Shown: positions 24,681 to 33,090, numbered from the stretch's first letter. The stretch: 34,106 nucleotides of DNA from an unicellular cyanobacterium SU3 (GCA_002172675.1 NETF01000201.1:1-34106); one strand, 5' to 3'. Made by a program: numbers and translations. The notes: generated by a model not told the origin, from the letters alone.

Positions 24681-25712
24681 TTAACTAATAGAATTCCAGG
24701 AATCTAAAATATCTTTAAATAAAACTTCTTCAACCCAAGTTTTACCGACAACAGCTAAAGGAAGAGCCAATAATAACCCCAACAAACCAAAAGTTTGAGC
24801 GAAAAAGATTTGTGCTACTAAAGTTACTGCAGGAAGTAAAGATACTTGTTTAGCCATGACAGTAGGTGTTAACCAATAACTTTCAATATTTTGAATAATA
24901 AAATACCAAATCAGAATCGCCCAAATTTTCCAAGGATTATCTAATAAAGCAACCATTAAAGGAAACACCACACTCGTAGCAGGACCCACATTAGGAATAA
25001 AATTGAGTAATCCTGCCAATAACGCATGAACTAACACTAAGTTAACTTGTAATAACCATAAACCCACACCACTTAATATACCAATAAAAAAACAATTAAT
25101 TGTAACCCCTGTTAACCAATTGCCTAACGCAACTTCTGAAAGGGTCAAAATTTCATCCCCACGTTTACGATAAAAAGAAGGGAATAATTTTAAAAATAAA
25201 TGACGATATCGTTGAGGTTGAATAATCATTGTAATCGTCAAGAAAAGAACAAAAATGACTTGTAAAATAACGGCTAAAGAGTTAGAAAATACAGTGAAAA
25301 AATTGGCAAAAATATCGCTCAATAGCGGTTGTAAACGAGTCAATACATTACTTAAAGTAGGCGGTTGAGGTAACCAGTCAAAACGACTTTGTGTTTCTGA
25401 CAACGAAATTAAATTAGTTCGCAGTCTTTCCCAAACATTGGGTAATAATGTTAGTAACTTTTCAAATTGCTCTATAAAAGGAGGAACCACTAACCAACCA
25501 AATAAAATACCTAAGATAATGATAGTGATGACAACAATGATAATGCCTAAATTACGTCTAATTTTAAATTGTTCAAGCCATTTAACCAATCGATTTAACG
25601 CCGTTGCAAACACAACTGCTGTAAATACCAATAACAATACCTGCCTAATCTGCCAAAGAATATAACCAGATATAATTAAACTCGATAAGCCAAGCCACTG
25701 ACCAAGATTCAT
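24681..25712 (-). CDS. AI-2E-family transporter (PerM/YdiK type)
   Basis: A 343-aa polytopic protein with about eight hydrophobic segments and the family pattern: two N-terminal helices (WLGLSSLIISGYILWQIRQV), a long amphipathic loop (FEKLLTLLPNVWERLRTN) and a C-terminal core with LLAGLLNFIPNVGPATSVV and the later LLPAVTLVAQIFFAQTFGLLG. Members include the AI-2 exporter TqsA and Na+/H+ antiporters, so the substrate is open. The start ATG lies at 25712. It is followed after 13 bp by the orphan binding protein gene. Confidence 0.88.
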   Translation of the reverse strand: MNLGQWLGLSSLIISGYILWQIRQVLLLVFTAVVFATALNRLVKWLEQFKIRRNLGIIIVVITIIILGILFGWLVVPPFIEQFEKLLTLLPNVWERLRTNLISLSETQSRFDWLPQPPTLSNVLTRLQPLLSDIFANFFTVFSNSLAVILQVIFVLFLTITMIIQPQRYRHLFLKLFPSFYRKRGDEILTLSEVALGNWLTGVTINCFFIGILSGVGLWLLQVNLVLVHALLAGLLNFIPNVGPATSVVFPLMVALLDNPWKIWAILIWYFIIQNIESYWLTPTVMAKQVSLLPAVTLVAQIFFAQTFGLLGLLLALPLAVVGKTWVEEVLFKDILDSWNSIS

Positions 25713-25796
25713 GGAACTCTAAAAAACGCTAAGGAGATTTTTTGATCTCTAGGCTACCATTTTGCTTCATTTTTAGCTCGTGAAATGGTTAAAAAC

Positions 25797-25826
25797 AAAA
25801 AAAAGGAAGAAAGTAACCTTTCTCCC
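25797..25826 (-). terminator. Intrinsic terminator after the Ctp protease gene
   Basis: Read on the minus strand: GGAGAAAG-GTTA-CTTTCTTCC (25825-25805, one bulge), then eight T. It lies about 30 bp after the protease stop and is a strong rho-independent terminator. Confidence 0.8.
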
Positions 25827-25856
25827 TGTTGTCATTGACCAATGGTCATAGATTAA

Positions 25857-27164
25857 TTAAGGTTGTCGCAGAGAGCCACTGGCGTTAGTTGCTCCATACT
25901 TAGCAATTTCTTTTTTCAACTGTTCGTAAGCTTGGTCAAATTGAGGATCACCAAAATCACCAATTCTATTCCGTTCTTGTTGAAGTTCTTTTCTTTGTTC
26001 CTCAGTTAATTCCACCACAATATCAGGTTCAATTCCCTGCTTATTGATATCTCGGCCACTGGGAGTCAAATACTTAGCAATGGTTACAGCGAGTCCTGAT
26101 GTACCATCCCCTAACCGTCGAACAGACTGTACTAAACCTTTACCAAAGGTTTTGGTTCCCACTAGAACAGCGCGGTCATTATCCTGTAAAGCTCCCGAAA
26201 GAATTTCACTGGCACTAGCAGAACCCCCATCCACTATGATAACCATAGGTTTATCGGTTAAAGCGCGATTAGTTGCTTTTTGGGCTTCTACTTCCCCATT
26301 ACGACTAACAGTAGAGACAATGCTACCTTGATCAAGCCACATCCGAGCAATTTCAACACTGGAGTAGAGGAGTCCTCCTGGATTTGATCGTAAATCCAAA
26401 ATATAACCCGTTACCTTATCGGCTTCAGCCTCACGAATCGCATCACGCATTTCCTCACTAGCATGGGCGCTAAACTGAGTTAAACGAATGTAACCAACCT
26501 TACCCGTAGGAGTCTCTTTGATTTGAGCTTTAACGGGATGGAGTTCAATACGCGCTCTGACAATAGGATAATCAATTTCTTGATCCGTGCGACGAATGGT
26601 CAAAGTCACTTTACTTCCTGGTTTACCACGGATGAGTTTAACTGCGTCTTCTACTTCCATTCCTTCAGTGGTTTTGCCATTAATCTTAGTAATGACATCT
26701 TTAGCCAAAATACCGGCTTCAAAGGCTGGCGTATCTTCGATAGGCGCAACCACTGTTAATTCTTTTGTTTCTTCATCCTTAGTGATCTGAATACCGACCC
26801 CAGTTAGTTCTCCGGAGGTATCAATTTGCATATTTTTGAACTCTTCGGGGTCCATAAAACGGGTGTAGGGATCACCCAGTTTTTCTAGCATTTCCCGAAT
26901 GGCTTTGTAAGCTTCTTCTTTAGTCTCGTAAGTTTTAGAGTCTCCGATATATTCTTGACGAACTGCAAGCCAATCTACTTGATTAAACGTAGCATCAACA
27001 TAAGTATCATTAATAACTTGCCAAACTTCGTCGACTAATTTTTTAGGAGTATCTTCTAGATAAGCAAAGCTACGGGAAAGACGGAACCCCGCTCCGGTCA
27101 CAGCGACTGCGGTTAAAACTGCTGCAGTTGCACCGAGAACTAACCCTTTTTTGTAATTGACCAT
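25857..27164 (-). CDS. C-terminal processing protease (S41, CtpB/CtpC-like)
   Basis: A 435-aa serine protease of the tail-specific family. An N-terminal export signal or anchor (LVLGATAAVLTAVAVTGAGF, residues 8-27) leads to a PDZ domain (GVGIQITKDEETKEL to LIRGKPGSKVTLTIRR, about 120-195). The protease domain follows, with the Ser-Lys dyad: Ser317 in GGSASASEIL and Lys342 in TFGKGLVQ, 25 residues apart as in the D1 protease. Cyanobacteria have CtpA (D1 maturation), CtpB and CtpC. The N-terminus (SFAYLEDTPKKLVDEVWQVI) recalls CtpC or CtpB more than CtpA, but I cannot settle this by eye. It acts outside the cytosol. It is monocistronic, with a strong terminator behind it. Confidence 0.93.
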   Translation of the reverse strand: MVNYKKGLVLGATAAVLTAVAVTGAGFRLSRSFAYLEDTPKKLVDEVWQVINDTYVDATFNQVDWLAVRQEYIGDSKTYETKEEAYKAIREMLEKLGDPYTRFMDPEEFKNMQIDTSGELTGVGIQITKDEETKELTVVAPIEDTPAFEAGILAKDVITKINGKTTEGMEVEDAVKLIRGKPGSKVTLTIRRTDQEIDYPIVRARIELHPVKAQIKETPTGKVGYIRLTQFSAHASEEMRDAIREAEADKVTGYILDLRSNPGGLLYSSVEIARMWLDQGSIVSTVSRNGEVEAQKATNRALTDKPMVIIVDGGSASASEILSGALQDNDRAVLVGTKTFGKGLVQSVRRLGDGTSGLAVTIAKYLTPSGRDINKQGIEPDIVVELTEEQRKELQQERNRIGDFGDPQFDQAYEQLKKEIAKYGATNASGSLRQP

Positions 27165-27363
27165 AAGCTAAGTATGTGTTTATGAAACTTCTATAACAGG
27201 CGAGTGCTGACTCTAAGACAGGAACTTGTCTGAATTCTTTTTATTCAGTATATCTTAGACTTTTGTTACTTGAGTAAGTAAACTCATTTTATCGAGTTAT
27301 TTTTTCATAGAGTAAGCCTCTTCCCAATCATAACATTGTCTTCATGGTGACGATAGAAATCTT

Positions 27364-28164
27364 ATGACAGATAGTAACTTAATTCCTGCTGATTCCTTAA
27401 AAGATCAACGTCAAACCCTACGCCATCAACGCCGTTTAAAAGCATGGCAAGGGGTGTGGCGATTTCTATTCCTCTGCGGTATGACAGGGGGATTAATTTG
27501 GAGCGTTAGTCTGCCTCATTGGCTCATTCGAGAAAAATCACAAATTCAAGTTCTGGGTAATAAGCGATTACAAACCGAACAGATTCACGCCATGCTAGAG
27601 ATGAGTTATCCTCAGTTAATTTGGAAGTTACCCATTCATCAGTTGAGAGAAAAACTCGAAAGTCAACCCCCCCTAGAAACAGTTTATATGACCCGTCAGT
27701 TACTTCCTGTAGAAGTGACGATTATGGTTAAAGAAAGAGAACCGGTAGCTGAAGCGACAATGGCAGATAAGGCTGGTTTTATCGATGATGATGGGGTTTG
27801 GATTCCTCAAACCTTCTATGAACAAGCAAAGGAGAAACCTTCCGTTAAGCTCAAAGTGTTAGGGTTAAGTCAACAAAGTTTGACCTATTGGAAAAGTATC
27901 TATCCTTTGATTCTTAATTCTCCTCTAGAAATCACTACGATTGATTGGCGTGATCCCAGTAATTTGATTTTACACACGGCATTAGGAAAAGTACATTTTG
28001 GCACTTATCTTGATAGAGAACAGTTGCTAGAACAACTTCAAGCATTAGGTAAACTCCGTCAATTATCTTCTACTGTGGCACAAGAACGGATTATTTATAT
28101 CGATTTATCTAAACCTGATGCGCCTTCTGTTCATTTGAAAGATATTCCCCCAGACTCTGATTAA
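27364..28164 (+). CDS. ftsQ: FtsQ/DivIB-type cell division protein (POTRA)
   Basis: A 266-aa bitopic protein. A basic cytosolic N-terminus (QRQTLRHQRRLKAWQG) precedes one membrane segment at about residues 34-52 (FLFLCGMTGGLIWSVSLP). A POTRA domain follows (IQVLGNKRLQTEQIHAMLEM, then VTIMVKEREPVAEA), then the FtsQ beta domain ending at GKVHFGTYL and QERIIYIDLSKPDAP. FtsQ links early and late divisome proteins. Length is typical. In many cyanobacteria ftsQ is directly followed by ftsZ, but here a small 89-aa protein follows. Confidence 0.88.
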   Translation: MTDSNLIPADSLKDQRQTLRHQRRLKAWQGVWRFLFLCGMTGGLIWSVSLPHWLIREKSQIQVLGNKRLQTEQIHAMLEMSYPQLIWKLPIHQLREKLESQPPLETVYMTRQLLPVEVTIMVKEREPVAEATMADKAGFIDDDGVWIPQTFYEQAKEKPSVKLKVLGLSQQSLTYWKSIYPLILNSPLEITTIDWRDPSNLILHTALGKVHFGTYLDREQLLEQLQALGKLRQLSSTVAQERIIYIDLSKPDAPSVHLKDIPPDSD

Positions 28165-28182
28165 TTTAACCCTGAATCTATC

Positions 28183-28207
28183 AGTCGAGGGAAATAACGA
28201 CTTTTTT
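28183..28207 (+). terminator. Weak terminator after ftsQ
   Basis: AGTCG-(10-base loop)-CGACT (28183-28202) is followed by T6. The short stem makes this only a possible terminator. Confidence 0.35.
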
Positions 28208-28293
28208 ACAATCTAACTTTTTGAAGATGGTTATTTAAAACAAAACTGTTTAAATGAAATTAGACAAGTTGAATCCAATTTAATTATTAATTT

Positions 28294-28563
28294 ATGAATA
28301 ACTCCACAGACAATGAAAATAAAAGAGTTCTTAACGAGGGCGATCGCGTTAAAGATCCCGATAAAAGCATTGAAGAAAAATCAGAACAAATCGCAGTAGA
28401 TACCTGGGATATTACGGGTCACGAAGTTGTACCCACCTACTTCGTGGTTGAAAATGAAGACGGTTCACAAGAAGCATTACATCACGTTAAAGATGCAGAA
28501 GAAATCAGTGACACCATTCGTCAAGCTAGAACCGATGAAAATGGCGATCGTAAATGGTGGTAA
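28294..28563 (+). CDS. Small acidic protein, unknown
   Basis: An 89-aa, very acidic and soluble protein, not recognised. The N-terminus is polar (RVLNEGDRVKDPDKSIEE). The middle is beta-like (AVDTWDITGHEVVPTYFVVE), then a likely helix (EEISDTIRQARTDENG) and a C-terminal RKWW. No membrane segment or catalytic motif is seen. The gene carries a GCGATCGC site, so it belongs to the resident genome. It follows ftsQ by 129 bp and ends 29 bp before a strong terminator. Confidence 0.6.
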   Translation: MNNSTDNENKRVLNEGDRVKDPDKSIEEKSEQIAVDTWDITGHEVVPTYFVVENEDGSQEALHHVKDAEEISDTIRQARTDENGDRKWW

Positions 28564-28591
28564 CTTTACCTTAGATACCCCATCATAATAA

Positions 28592-28627
28592 CCCCCCAAC
28601 CTGAGATAGTTGGGGGTGATTTTTTTC
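28592..28627 (+). terminator. Strong intrinsic terminator
   Basis: CCCCCAAC (28593-28600) and GTTGGGGG (28609-28616) form a perfect 8-bp stem with an 8-base loop, followed by TGATTTTTTT. It ends the transcript of the 89-aa protein. The TTG at 28610 lies inside it, so the next gene must begin at ATG 28646. Confidence 0.85.
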
Positions 28628-28645
28628 TTAGATAATTATAATGCC

Positions 28646-29260
28646 ATGATATCTAAACAAACATTAGAAATCCGTTGGTATGGGTTCTGCTTATTACCAT
28701 TAACTATTTATAATTGGTTCGAGTCAGATTGTCCTGGTAAAACTTTAGCTCCGATCAATAGTAGAACAGATTACTATTTATGGACAAAAAATAATCATTC
28801 AATGAGTGTAAAGTTAAGAAAAAATGTCTTAGAAATGAAATGGAAAGATAATAATTTTGATTCTGTTGGCTTAAATTTAACTCAAGATCCTAACAGTATT
28901 TGGCAAGGTTCTATTGAAAGATGGATAAAATGGAGACATAACAAACCATTATCCTCTGATTTACAAAAAGTAGTCAAAAAAAACGGTAATCATAGGATTT
29001 GGATAGCCGTTCATAAGACAAGATGGCAAAAAATATATAAAAATGTAGAAATAGAAATTAGTGAAATTAAAATTAATCAACAACAATATTGGAGTTTTGC
29101 CTTTGAAATGGAAGAAACCTTAAAAACATCAATTCATACTTTTCATCAAGCTATTACCGATGTTTATAAAACGACTAATCAATTACAGTTAGAAAATGAG
29201 CAGTGTTACGCCTATCCTAGTTTACTGCTGAAGCAATTATCAATAAATGATGAAAAATGA
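28646..29260 (+). CDS. CYTH-like protein, unknown function
   Basis: A 204-aa protein. It opens with EIRWYGFCLLPLTIYNWFES and continues with SRTDYYLWTKNNHSMSVKLR, then VLEMKWKD; basic patches appear later (WIAVHKTRWQKIYKNVEIEI). The alternating E-x-R/K-x, V-K-L-R and L-E-x-K pattern recalls CYTH/triphosphate-tunnel beta-barrel proteins, which bind or hydrolyse triphosphates. This fold assignment is by eye. The start is ATG 28646, because the upstream TTG (28610) is within a terminator hairpin. The stop codon TGA (29258-29260) is the first codon of a dispersed hairpin repeat. The gene stands alone. Confidence 0.6.
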   Translation: MISKQTLEIRWYGFCLLPLTIYNWFESDCPGKTLAPINSRTDYYLWTKNNHSMSVKLRKNVLEMKWKDNNFDSVGLNLTQDPNSIWQGSIERWIKWRHNKPLSSDLQKVVKKNGNHRIWIAVHKTRWQKIYKNVEIEISEIKINQQQYWSFAFEMEETLKTSIHTFHQAITDVYKTTNQLQLENEQCYAYPSLLLKQLSINDEK

Positions 29261-29308
29261 ACAGCCACTGCTCACTGGTTACTGATCACTGTTCACTAAC
29301 AACTGTTC
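29258..29308. repeat. Dispersed hairpin repeat (ACTGTTCACTG type)
   Basis: TGAACAG at 29258-29264 and CTGTTCA at 29289-29295 form an inverted repeat inside ACTG-rich sequence like that at 13636-13676. It overlaps the stop codon of the CYTH-like gene. Confidence 0.5.
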
Positions 29309-29492
29309 GATACGACTCTATCATTATGGCTACTTACTTATGTCTTTTGGTAGAAGTGATCAATATCTATTTTTTTTAAAATTATAAATAGGGATAGTAT
29401 TAAAAAAACAAAAGACGATGTAACAAAGCATTCAATTCCATAAACCACACAGTAGAGAAGATAATTGTTAATTTATAGGAGATAAAAAACGT

Positions 29493-30644
29493 ATGAGTAC
29501 CAACCCTTTATTAGAGATGCAAAACTATGGTCAAAGTATCTGGATGGATAATTTAACCCGTGAAGCCATAGAAACAGGGGAACTCAATCAACTAATAGAA
29601 AACCGTGGTTTACGAGGATTGACTTCTAATCCAGCGATTTTTGAAAAGGCGATAACAGAAAGCGATCGCTACGATCAAGCCATTAAATCCGGCCACGAAG
29701 AAGAAAAATCTAGTCAAGAAATTTATGAATCTTTAGTCTTTGAAGATATTCGTAAAGCGTGCGATATTTTCCGTCCTATCTACGAAGAATCAAACGGATT
29801 AGATGGCTATGTCAGCATCGAGGTTTCTCCCCATCTTGCCCATGATATTAAAGGAACCATCGCTGAAGCCATTCGCTTTTACGAGGCAATTGACAAAGAC
29901 AATGTCATGATTAAAGTGCCTGGTACGTTTGAAGGGTTTGCCGCCATTGAACAGTTAATTAGTCGGGGAATTAATGTTAATGTCACCCTGTTGTTTTCAG
30001 TGGATAACTATCAACAAGCGGCTTGGGCTTATATCCGAGGTTTAGAAACAAGGGTTAAGAATAATCAATCCATTGATAATATTGCTTCGGTTGCCAGCTT
30101 TTTCCTCAGTCGTATTGATACAAAAGTAGATAAACGAATTGAACAAAAAATCCAAGAATTAGGAACAGAAAGCTTAAATAAATCCATCCGTTTACGAGAA
30201 CTGAAAGGGGATGTAGCCGTAGCTAATGCCAAAATTGCCTATCAAACCTTTAAAGAAATTATAGCTAGTCCTCGTTGGCAAGCATTAGAAGAAAAAGGTG
30301 CAAACTTTCAACGACTATTATGGGCGAGTACCAGCACAAAAGATCCTGACTACAGTGATGTTAAATATGTCAATGAATTAGTCGGTGAACATACTATTAA
30401 TACCTTACCTCCTAATACCTTAGAAGCTTGTGCTGATCACTGTGATCTCAGTCCTAACCGTATCGAAACTGACGTGGATGAAGCTTATCAATTATTTGAA
30501 AGTCTGAAACATCCTGATATTAACATTGATATGGACGAAGTGCTTGATGAATTACTAGAAGAAGGAATCGACAAGTTTGTTAAACCGTATGATTCTTTAC
30601 TAGAATCTATCGAAAATCAAGCGAAACAATTAACCCCTAGTTAA
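29493..30644 (+). CDS. tal: Transaldolase
   Basis: Transfers a dihydroxyacetone unit between sugar phosphates in the pentose phosphate pathway. The 383-aa protein belongs to the longer TalA-like type. Visible features: QSIWMDNLTREAI at the N-terminus, LRGLTSNPAIFEKAI, and the Schiff-base Lys141 in NVMIKVPGT. RGINVNVTLLFSVDNYQQ, ASVASFFLSRIDTKVDKRIE and LLWASTSTKDPDYSDVKYV follow. ATAGGAGAT lies about 10 bases before ATG 29493. No zwf or opcA gene is nearby, and it ends in front of a hairpin terminator. Confidence 0.95.
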   Translation: MSTNPLLEMQNYGQSIWMDNLTREAIETGELNQLIENRGLRGLTSNPAIFEKAITESDRYDQAIKSGHEEEKSSQEIYESLVFEDIRKACDIFRPIYEESNGLDGYVSIEVSPHLAHDIKGTIAEAIRFYEAIDKDNVMIKVPGTFEGFAAIEQLISRGINVNVTLLFSVDNYQQAAWAYIRGLETRVKNNQSIDNIASVASFFLSRIDTKVDKRIEQKIQELGTESLNKSIRLRELKGDVAVANAKIAYQTFKEIIASPRWQALEEKGANFQRLLWASTSTKDPDYSDVKYVNELVGEHTINTLPPNTLEACADHCDLSPNRIETDVDEAYQLFESLKHPDINIDMDEVLDELLEEGIDKFVKPYDSLLESIENQAKQLTPS

Positions 30645-30683
30645 TGCCTAATAGTTATACAAGAAAGCCATAAGTTGTATAAA

Positions 30684-30718
30684 ACCTCTCCTATCCTAAA
30701 AAGGAGAGGTATCTATTT
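30684..30718. terminator. Terminator between tal and the PCD gene
   Basis: ACCTCTCCT (30684-30692) and AGGAGAGGT (30702-30710) form a 9-bp stem with a 9-base loop. The minus-strand side is followed by TTTTATA. It probably terminates the converging PCD gene and may also serve tal. Confidence 0.6.
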
Positions 30719-30720
30719 AT

Positions 30721-31125
30721 TTATTTATTAGCTAGTTCATTAGCTTTTTGAGCTAATTCTAAATCCTTATTAGTAATACCTCCTGCATCATGGCTAGTTA
30801 AATCAATGGTGACACGATTATAAACATTACACCATTCAGGATGATGCCCCATAGATTCAGCCACTAAAGCGAGACTAGACATAAAACCAAAGGCTTCTAC
30901 AAAGGAATTAAATTGAAATTCACGATGCAACTTCCCGTCTTTTTCTGTCCAACCCTCTAATTGTTTTAACTTGTCTTTTACGTCGTCAGTTGATAATACA
31001 GAAGCGTTACTCATAATCATCTCGTTGTTAACAGCAGCAGCTAGATTAGTAGAAAAATGAAAAGGACTAATATTGCTGATTATCAGTATAAAAATAACAA
31101 TCACAACTAATAGCAATCCTTTCAT
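30721..31125 (-). CDS. Pterin-4a-carbinolamine dehydratase with N-terminal membrane segment
   Basis: A 134-aa protein whose last 90 residues are a complete PCD/DCoH domain. The active-site block is [20 protein letters not shown] followed by DAGGIT; His94, His95 and His112 are the expected catalytic histidines. PCD dehydrates 4a-hydroxy-tetrahydropterin made by aromatic amino-acid hydroxylases; some homologues act otherwise in folate or pterin metabolism. The oddity is the N-terminus: residues 4-20 ([17 protein letters not shown]) look like a signal anchor, not usual for this cytosolic enzyme. Internal ATGs at residues 36 and 38 could give a soluble form of about 97-99 aa, the typical length. 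GTAGG precedes the upstream ATG. No aromatic hydroxylase gene is nearby. Confidence 0.85.
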   Translation of the reverse strand: MKGLLLVVIVIFILIISNISPFHFSTNLAAAVNNEMIMSNASVLSTDDVKDKLKQLEGWTEKDGKLHREFQFNSFVEAFGFMSSLALVAESMGHHPEWCNVYNRVTIDLTSHDAGGITNKDLELAQKANELANK

Positions 31126-31277
31126 TTTATTAACCTACAGTATCTAACCTTTTTTCTTTTATTAGCTTAGCAAAAAATGAGTAATTTTCGGTGATTAATT
31201 ATCGCAAATATAACGAAAATAGGATAGGATGGTTATGAAAAAATTATGATAGTCTTCCTATTGTTTATTCTTTTGTT

Positions 31278-31973
31278 ATGACTGATAAACCCCTTGCCGT
31301 TGTTCTTTTATCAGGAGGCTTAGACTCTGCAACCTCAGCAGCGATCGCCAGTGATCAAGGTTATGACGTGATCGCCCTTTCCCTACGCTATGGACAACGC
31401 CACCAACGGGAGTTAGACGCAGCGAAAACCATTGCACAGGCACTGAATATCTTTCAACATTACATTATCGATGTCAATATCGCTCAATGGGGAGGCTCAT
31501 CTTTAACGGATAGTTCCTTATCTTTGCCCCAGAGTGGCGTTGATAACACCGTTATCCCCTCAACCTATGTTCCTGGCAGAAATACCGTTTTTATTGCCTT
31601 AGCCCTCTCCCTAGCCGAAGCCAAAGGCGCACAAGCCATTTATTTAGGCATCAACGCCGTCGATTATTCCGGTTATCCTGACTGTCGCCCCGACTATCTC
31701 CAAGCCTATCAAACCTTGGCTAATCTTTCCTCCAAGGCAGGACTCGAAGGAAAAGCCCCATTACTGATGGCTCCCTTGATCACCAAAACAAAAGTTGATA
31801 TTATAAAAGATGCTATTAGATTAGGGGTTCCTATTGCTAAAACTTGGTCATGCTATCAAGGAAAACTAGAACCCTGCGGTTTATGTGACTCTTGCCGTAT
31901 CCGCGATCGCGCTTTAATTGAAGCCGGATATCCTGAGTTAGCCACAGCCGAAGGTAGAGAATTGTATGAATAA
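31278..31973 (+). CDS. queC: 7-cyano-7-deazaguanine synthase
   Basis: Converts 7-carboxy-7-deazaguanine to preQ0 with ATP and ammonia, a step of queuosine synthesis. The 231-aa protein has the PP-loop SGGLDS (residues 12-17), [27 protein letters not shown] and [15 protein letters not shown]. The zinc cluster cysteines are Cys192, Cys200, Cys203 and Cys206 in [16 protein letters not shown]. Length is normal. No other que gene is in the window. The TAA stop is embedded in an AT-rich tandem repeat. Confidence 0.95.
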   Translation: MTDKPLAVVLLSGGLDSATSAAIASDQGYDVIALSLRYGQRHQRELDAAKTIAQALNIFQHYIIDVNIAQWGGSSLTDSSLSLPQSGVDNTVIPSTYVPGRNTVFIALALSLAEAKGAQAIYLGINAVDYSGYPDCRPDYLQAYQTLANLSSKAGLEGKAPLLMAPLITKTKVDIIKDAIRLGVPIAKTWSCYQGKLEPCGLCDSCRIRDRALIEAGYPELATAEGRELYE

Positions 31974-31993
31974 TTAATAATGAATAATTAATA
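31966..31993. repeat. Tandem 14-bp AT-rich repeat overlapping queC stop
   Basis: Two perfect head-to-tail copies of ATGAATAATTAATA (31966-31979 and 31980-31993) are followed by a partial ATTAATG. The queC stop codon lies in the first copy. Confidence 0.7.
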
Positions 31994-32099
31994 ATTAATG
32001 GCTAAATAATTGATTAGGTAATTATTTGATATTTGCTCACCATTCAAGATACAATCAAAAATGTATTAACTTTTTATTGGTTTAAATGTAATAAGTATT

Positions 32100-32690
32100 A
32101 TGTCTCACGCCACAGATATAAAAACCTTAGCCCGTTGGATGTGTTCGGATTTTAGTAATCAAGAACAAGCCTTTGAAAATCCACCTTTTTATGCTCATAT
32201 TCGGGTTTGTATTCGTCCTTTGCCTATGGAGAATTTTCCCGAACCTAGTTTATTTTTAGAACAAGCTTATGATTATGCTTTAAATCAACCCTATCGAGTC
32301 CGAGTATTAAAATTAAAAATTGTTGATGACAGAATTGAATTAGAAAATTATAAACTTAAAGAGAAAGAAGCCTTTTTAGGGGCATCTCGTGAGCCAGAAA
32401 AATTAAAAAAAATTACCCCTGATGATATCGAATTAATGCAGGGGTGTGATATGTTTGTTGATTGGACAGGAACCAGTTTTAAAGGAATGGTTAAACCAGG
32501 AAGAAATTGCCGTATTGTTCGGAAGGGAAAAGAAACCTATTTAGATAATAGTTTTGAAATTAATGATCATCAATTAATTAGTCTTGATAGGGGTTATGAT
32601 CCTGTTACAAATGAATTAGTTTGGGGATCAGTTGCTGGTCCATTTCACTTTGAACGTCGTCAAAGTTTTGCCGATGAAGTAGAATTTTAA
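32100..32690 (+). CDS. cpcT: Phycobiliprotein lyase CpcT/CpeT
   Basis: A 196-aa lyase of the CpcT/CpeT family, which attaches phycocyanobilin to Cys153 of phycocyanin or phycoerythrocyanin beta subunits. It is a ten-strand beta-barrel. Family features: LARWMCSDFSNQEQAFENPP at the N-terminus, then QAYDYALNQPYRVRVLKL, GCDMFVDWTGTSFKGMVKPG and NDHQLISLDRGYDPVTNELV with a following WGSVAGPFHFER. Length fits CpcT. No phycobilisome rod genes are nearby; such lyase genes are often solitary. It supports a phycobilisome-containing host. Confidence 0.92.
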   Translation: MSHATDIKTLARWMCSDFSNQEQAFENPPFYAHIRVCIRPLPMENFPEPSLFLEQAYDYALNQPYRVRVLKLKIVDDRIELENYKLKEKEAFLGASREPEKLKKITPDDIELMQGCDMFVDWTGTSFKGMVKPGRNCRIVRKGKETYLDNSFEINDHQLISLDRGYDPVTNELVWGSVAGPFHFERRQSFADEVEF

Positions 32691-32694
32691 AGCA

Positions 32695-33090
32695 TTAATT
32701 TGGGTTAAGTCTTCCCCCATTTAAAACTTGATCAATGCGTATTTGATGGGGAGATTTTTGCGGTTCATTGTCACCTCCTATCATTTGGGTACAAGTGGGA
32801 CTACTAAAACAAGCTTGAATATCTTTTTCTGCTTCTTCTCGGGTAGAAACTTCAGTATTTTTATCATTTTCTAGCTCTGTATTTTCTTCAGGAGTTGAGC
32901 TAGAATTGATAGGGGTAGAAGGACTATTATTATTATTAGAAGATGGGGAACATAACCCAGATAAATCAATCGTATTTCCTGCTTGATCAACACCATAACA
33001 ACTAGGAGAAGCTTGAACCCTAGGAGTGATAGCAGAGATACTCACTAAAGAAGAGAAAATTAATAAACCAGTTGTAAAAAATCGTTGCAT
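32695..33090 (-). CDS. Secreted Asn/Ser-rich protein, unknown
   Basis: A 131-aa protein with a Sec signal peptide (QRFFTTGLLIFSSLVSISA, cleavage likely after VQA). The mature part has two Cys (SCYG, GLCSPS) near its start, then a disordered Asn/Ser/Glu-rich stretch (SSNNNNSPSTPINSS). A second Cys pair (ACFSSPTCTQM) follows, then a basic end. Four cysteines outside the membrane suggest two disulfides. I do not recognise the family. It converges with cpcT (4-bp gap) and is transcribed away from aroK. Confidence 0.6.
   Translation of the reverse strand: MQRFFTTGLLIFSSLVSISAITPRVQASPSCYGVDQAGNTIDLSGLCSPSSNNNNSPSTPINSSSTPEENTELENDKNTEVSTREEAEKDIQACFSSPTCTQMIGGDNEPQKSPHQIRIDQVLNGGRLNPN

Noticed and set aside
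25438-26790. Plus-strand frames opposite the AI-2E and Ctp protease genes
   Set aside because: They are antisense to well-supported genes, with no independent evidence.
28610-28645. TTG start giving 12 more residues to the CYTH-like protein
   Set aside because: The TTG lies in the stem of a strong terminator; ATG 28646 begins the family-like sequence.
31966-32040. AT-rich repeats after queC as a possible CRISPR or origin
   Set aside because: Only two short tandem copies without spacers, and no DnaA-box cluster.
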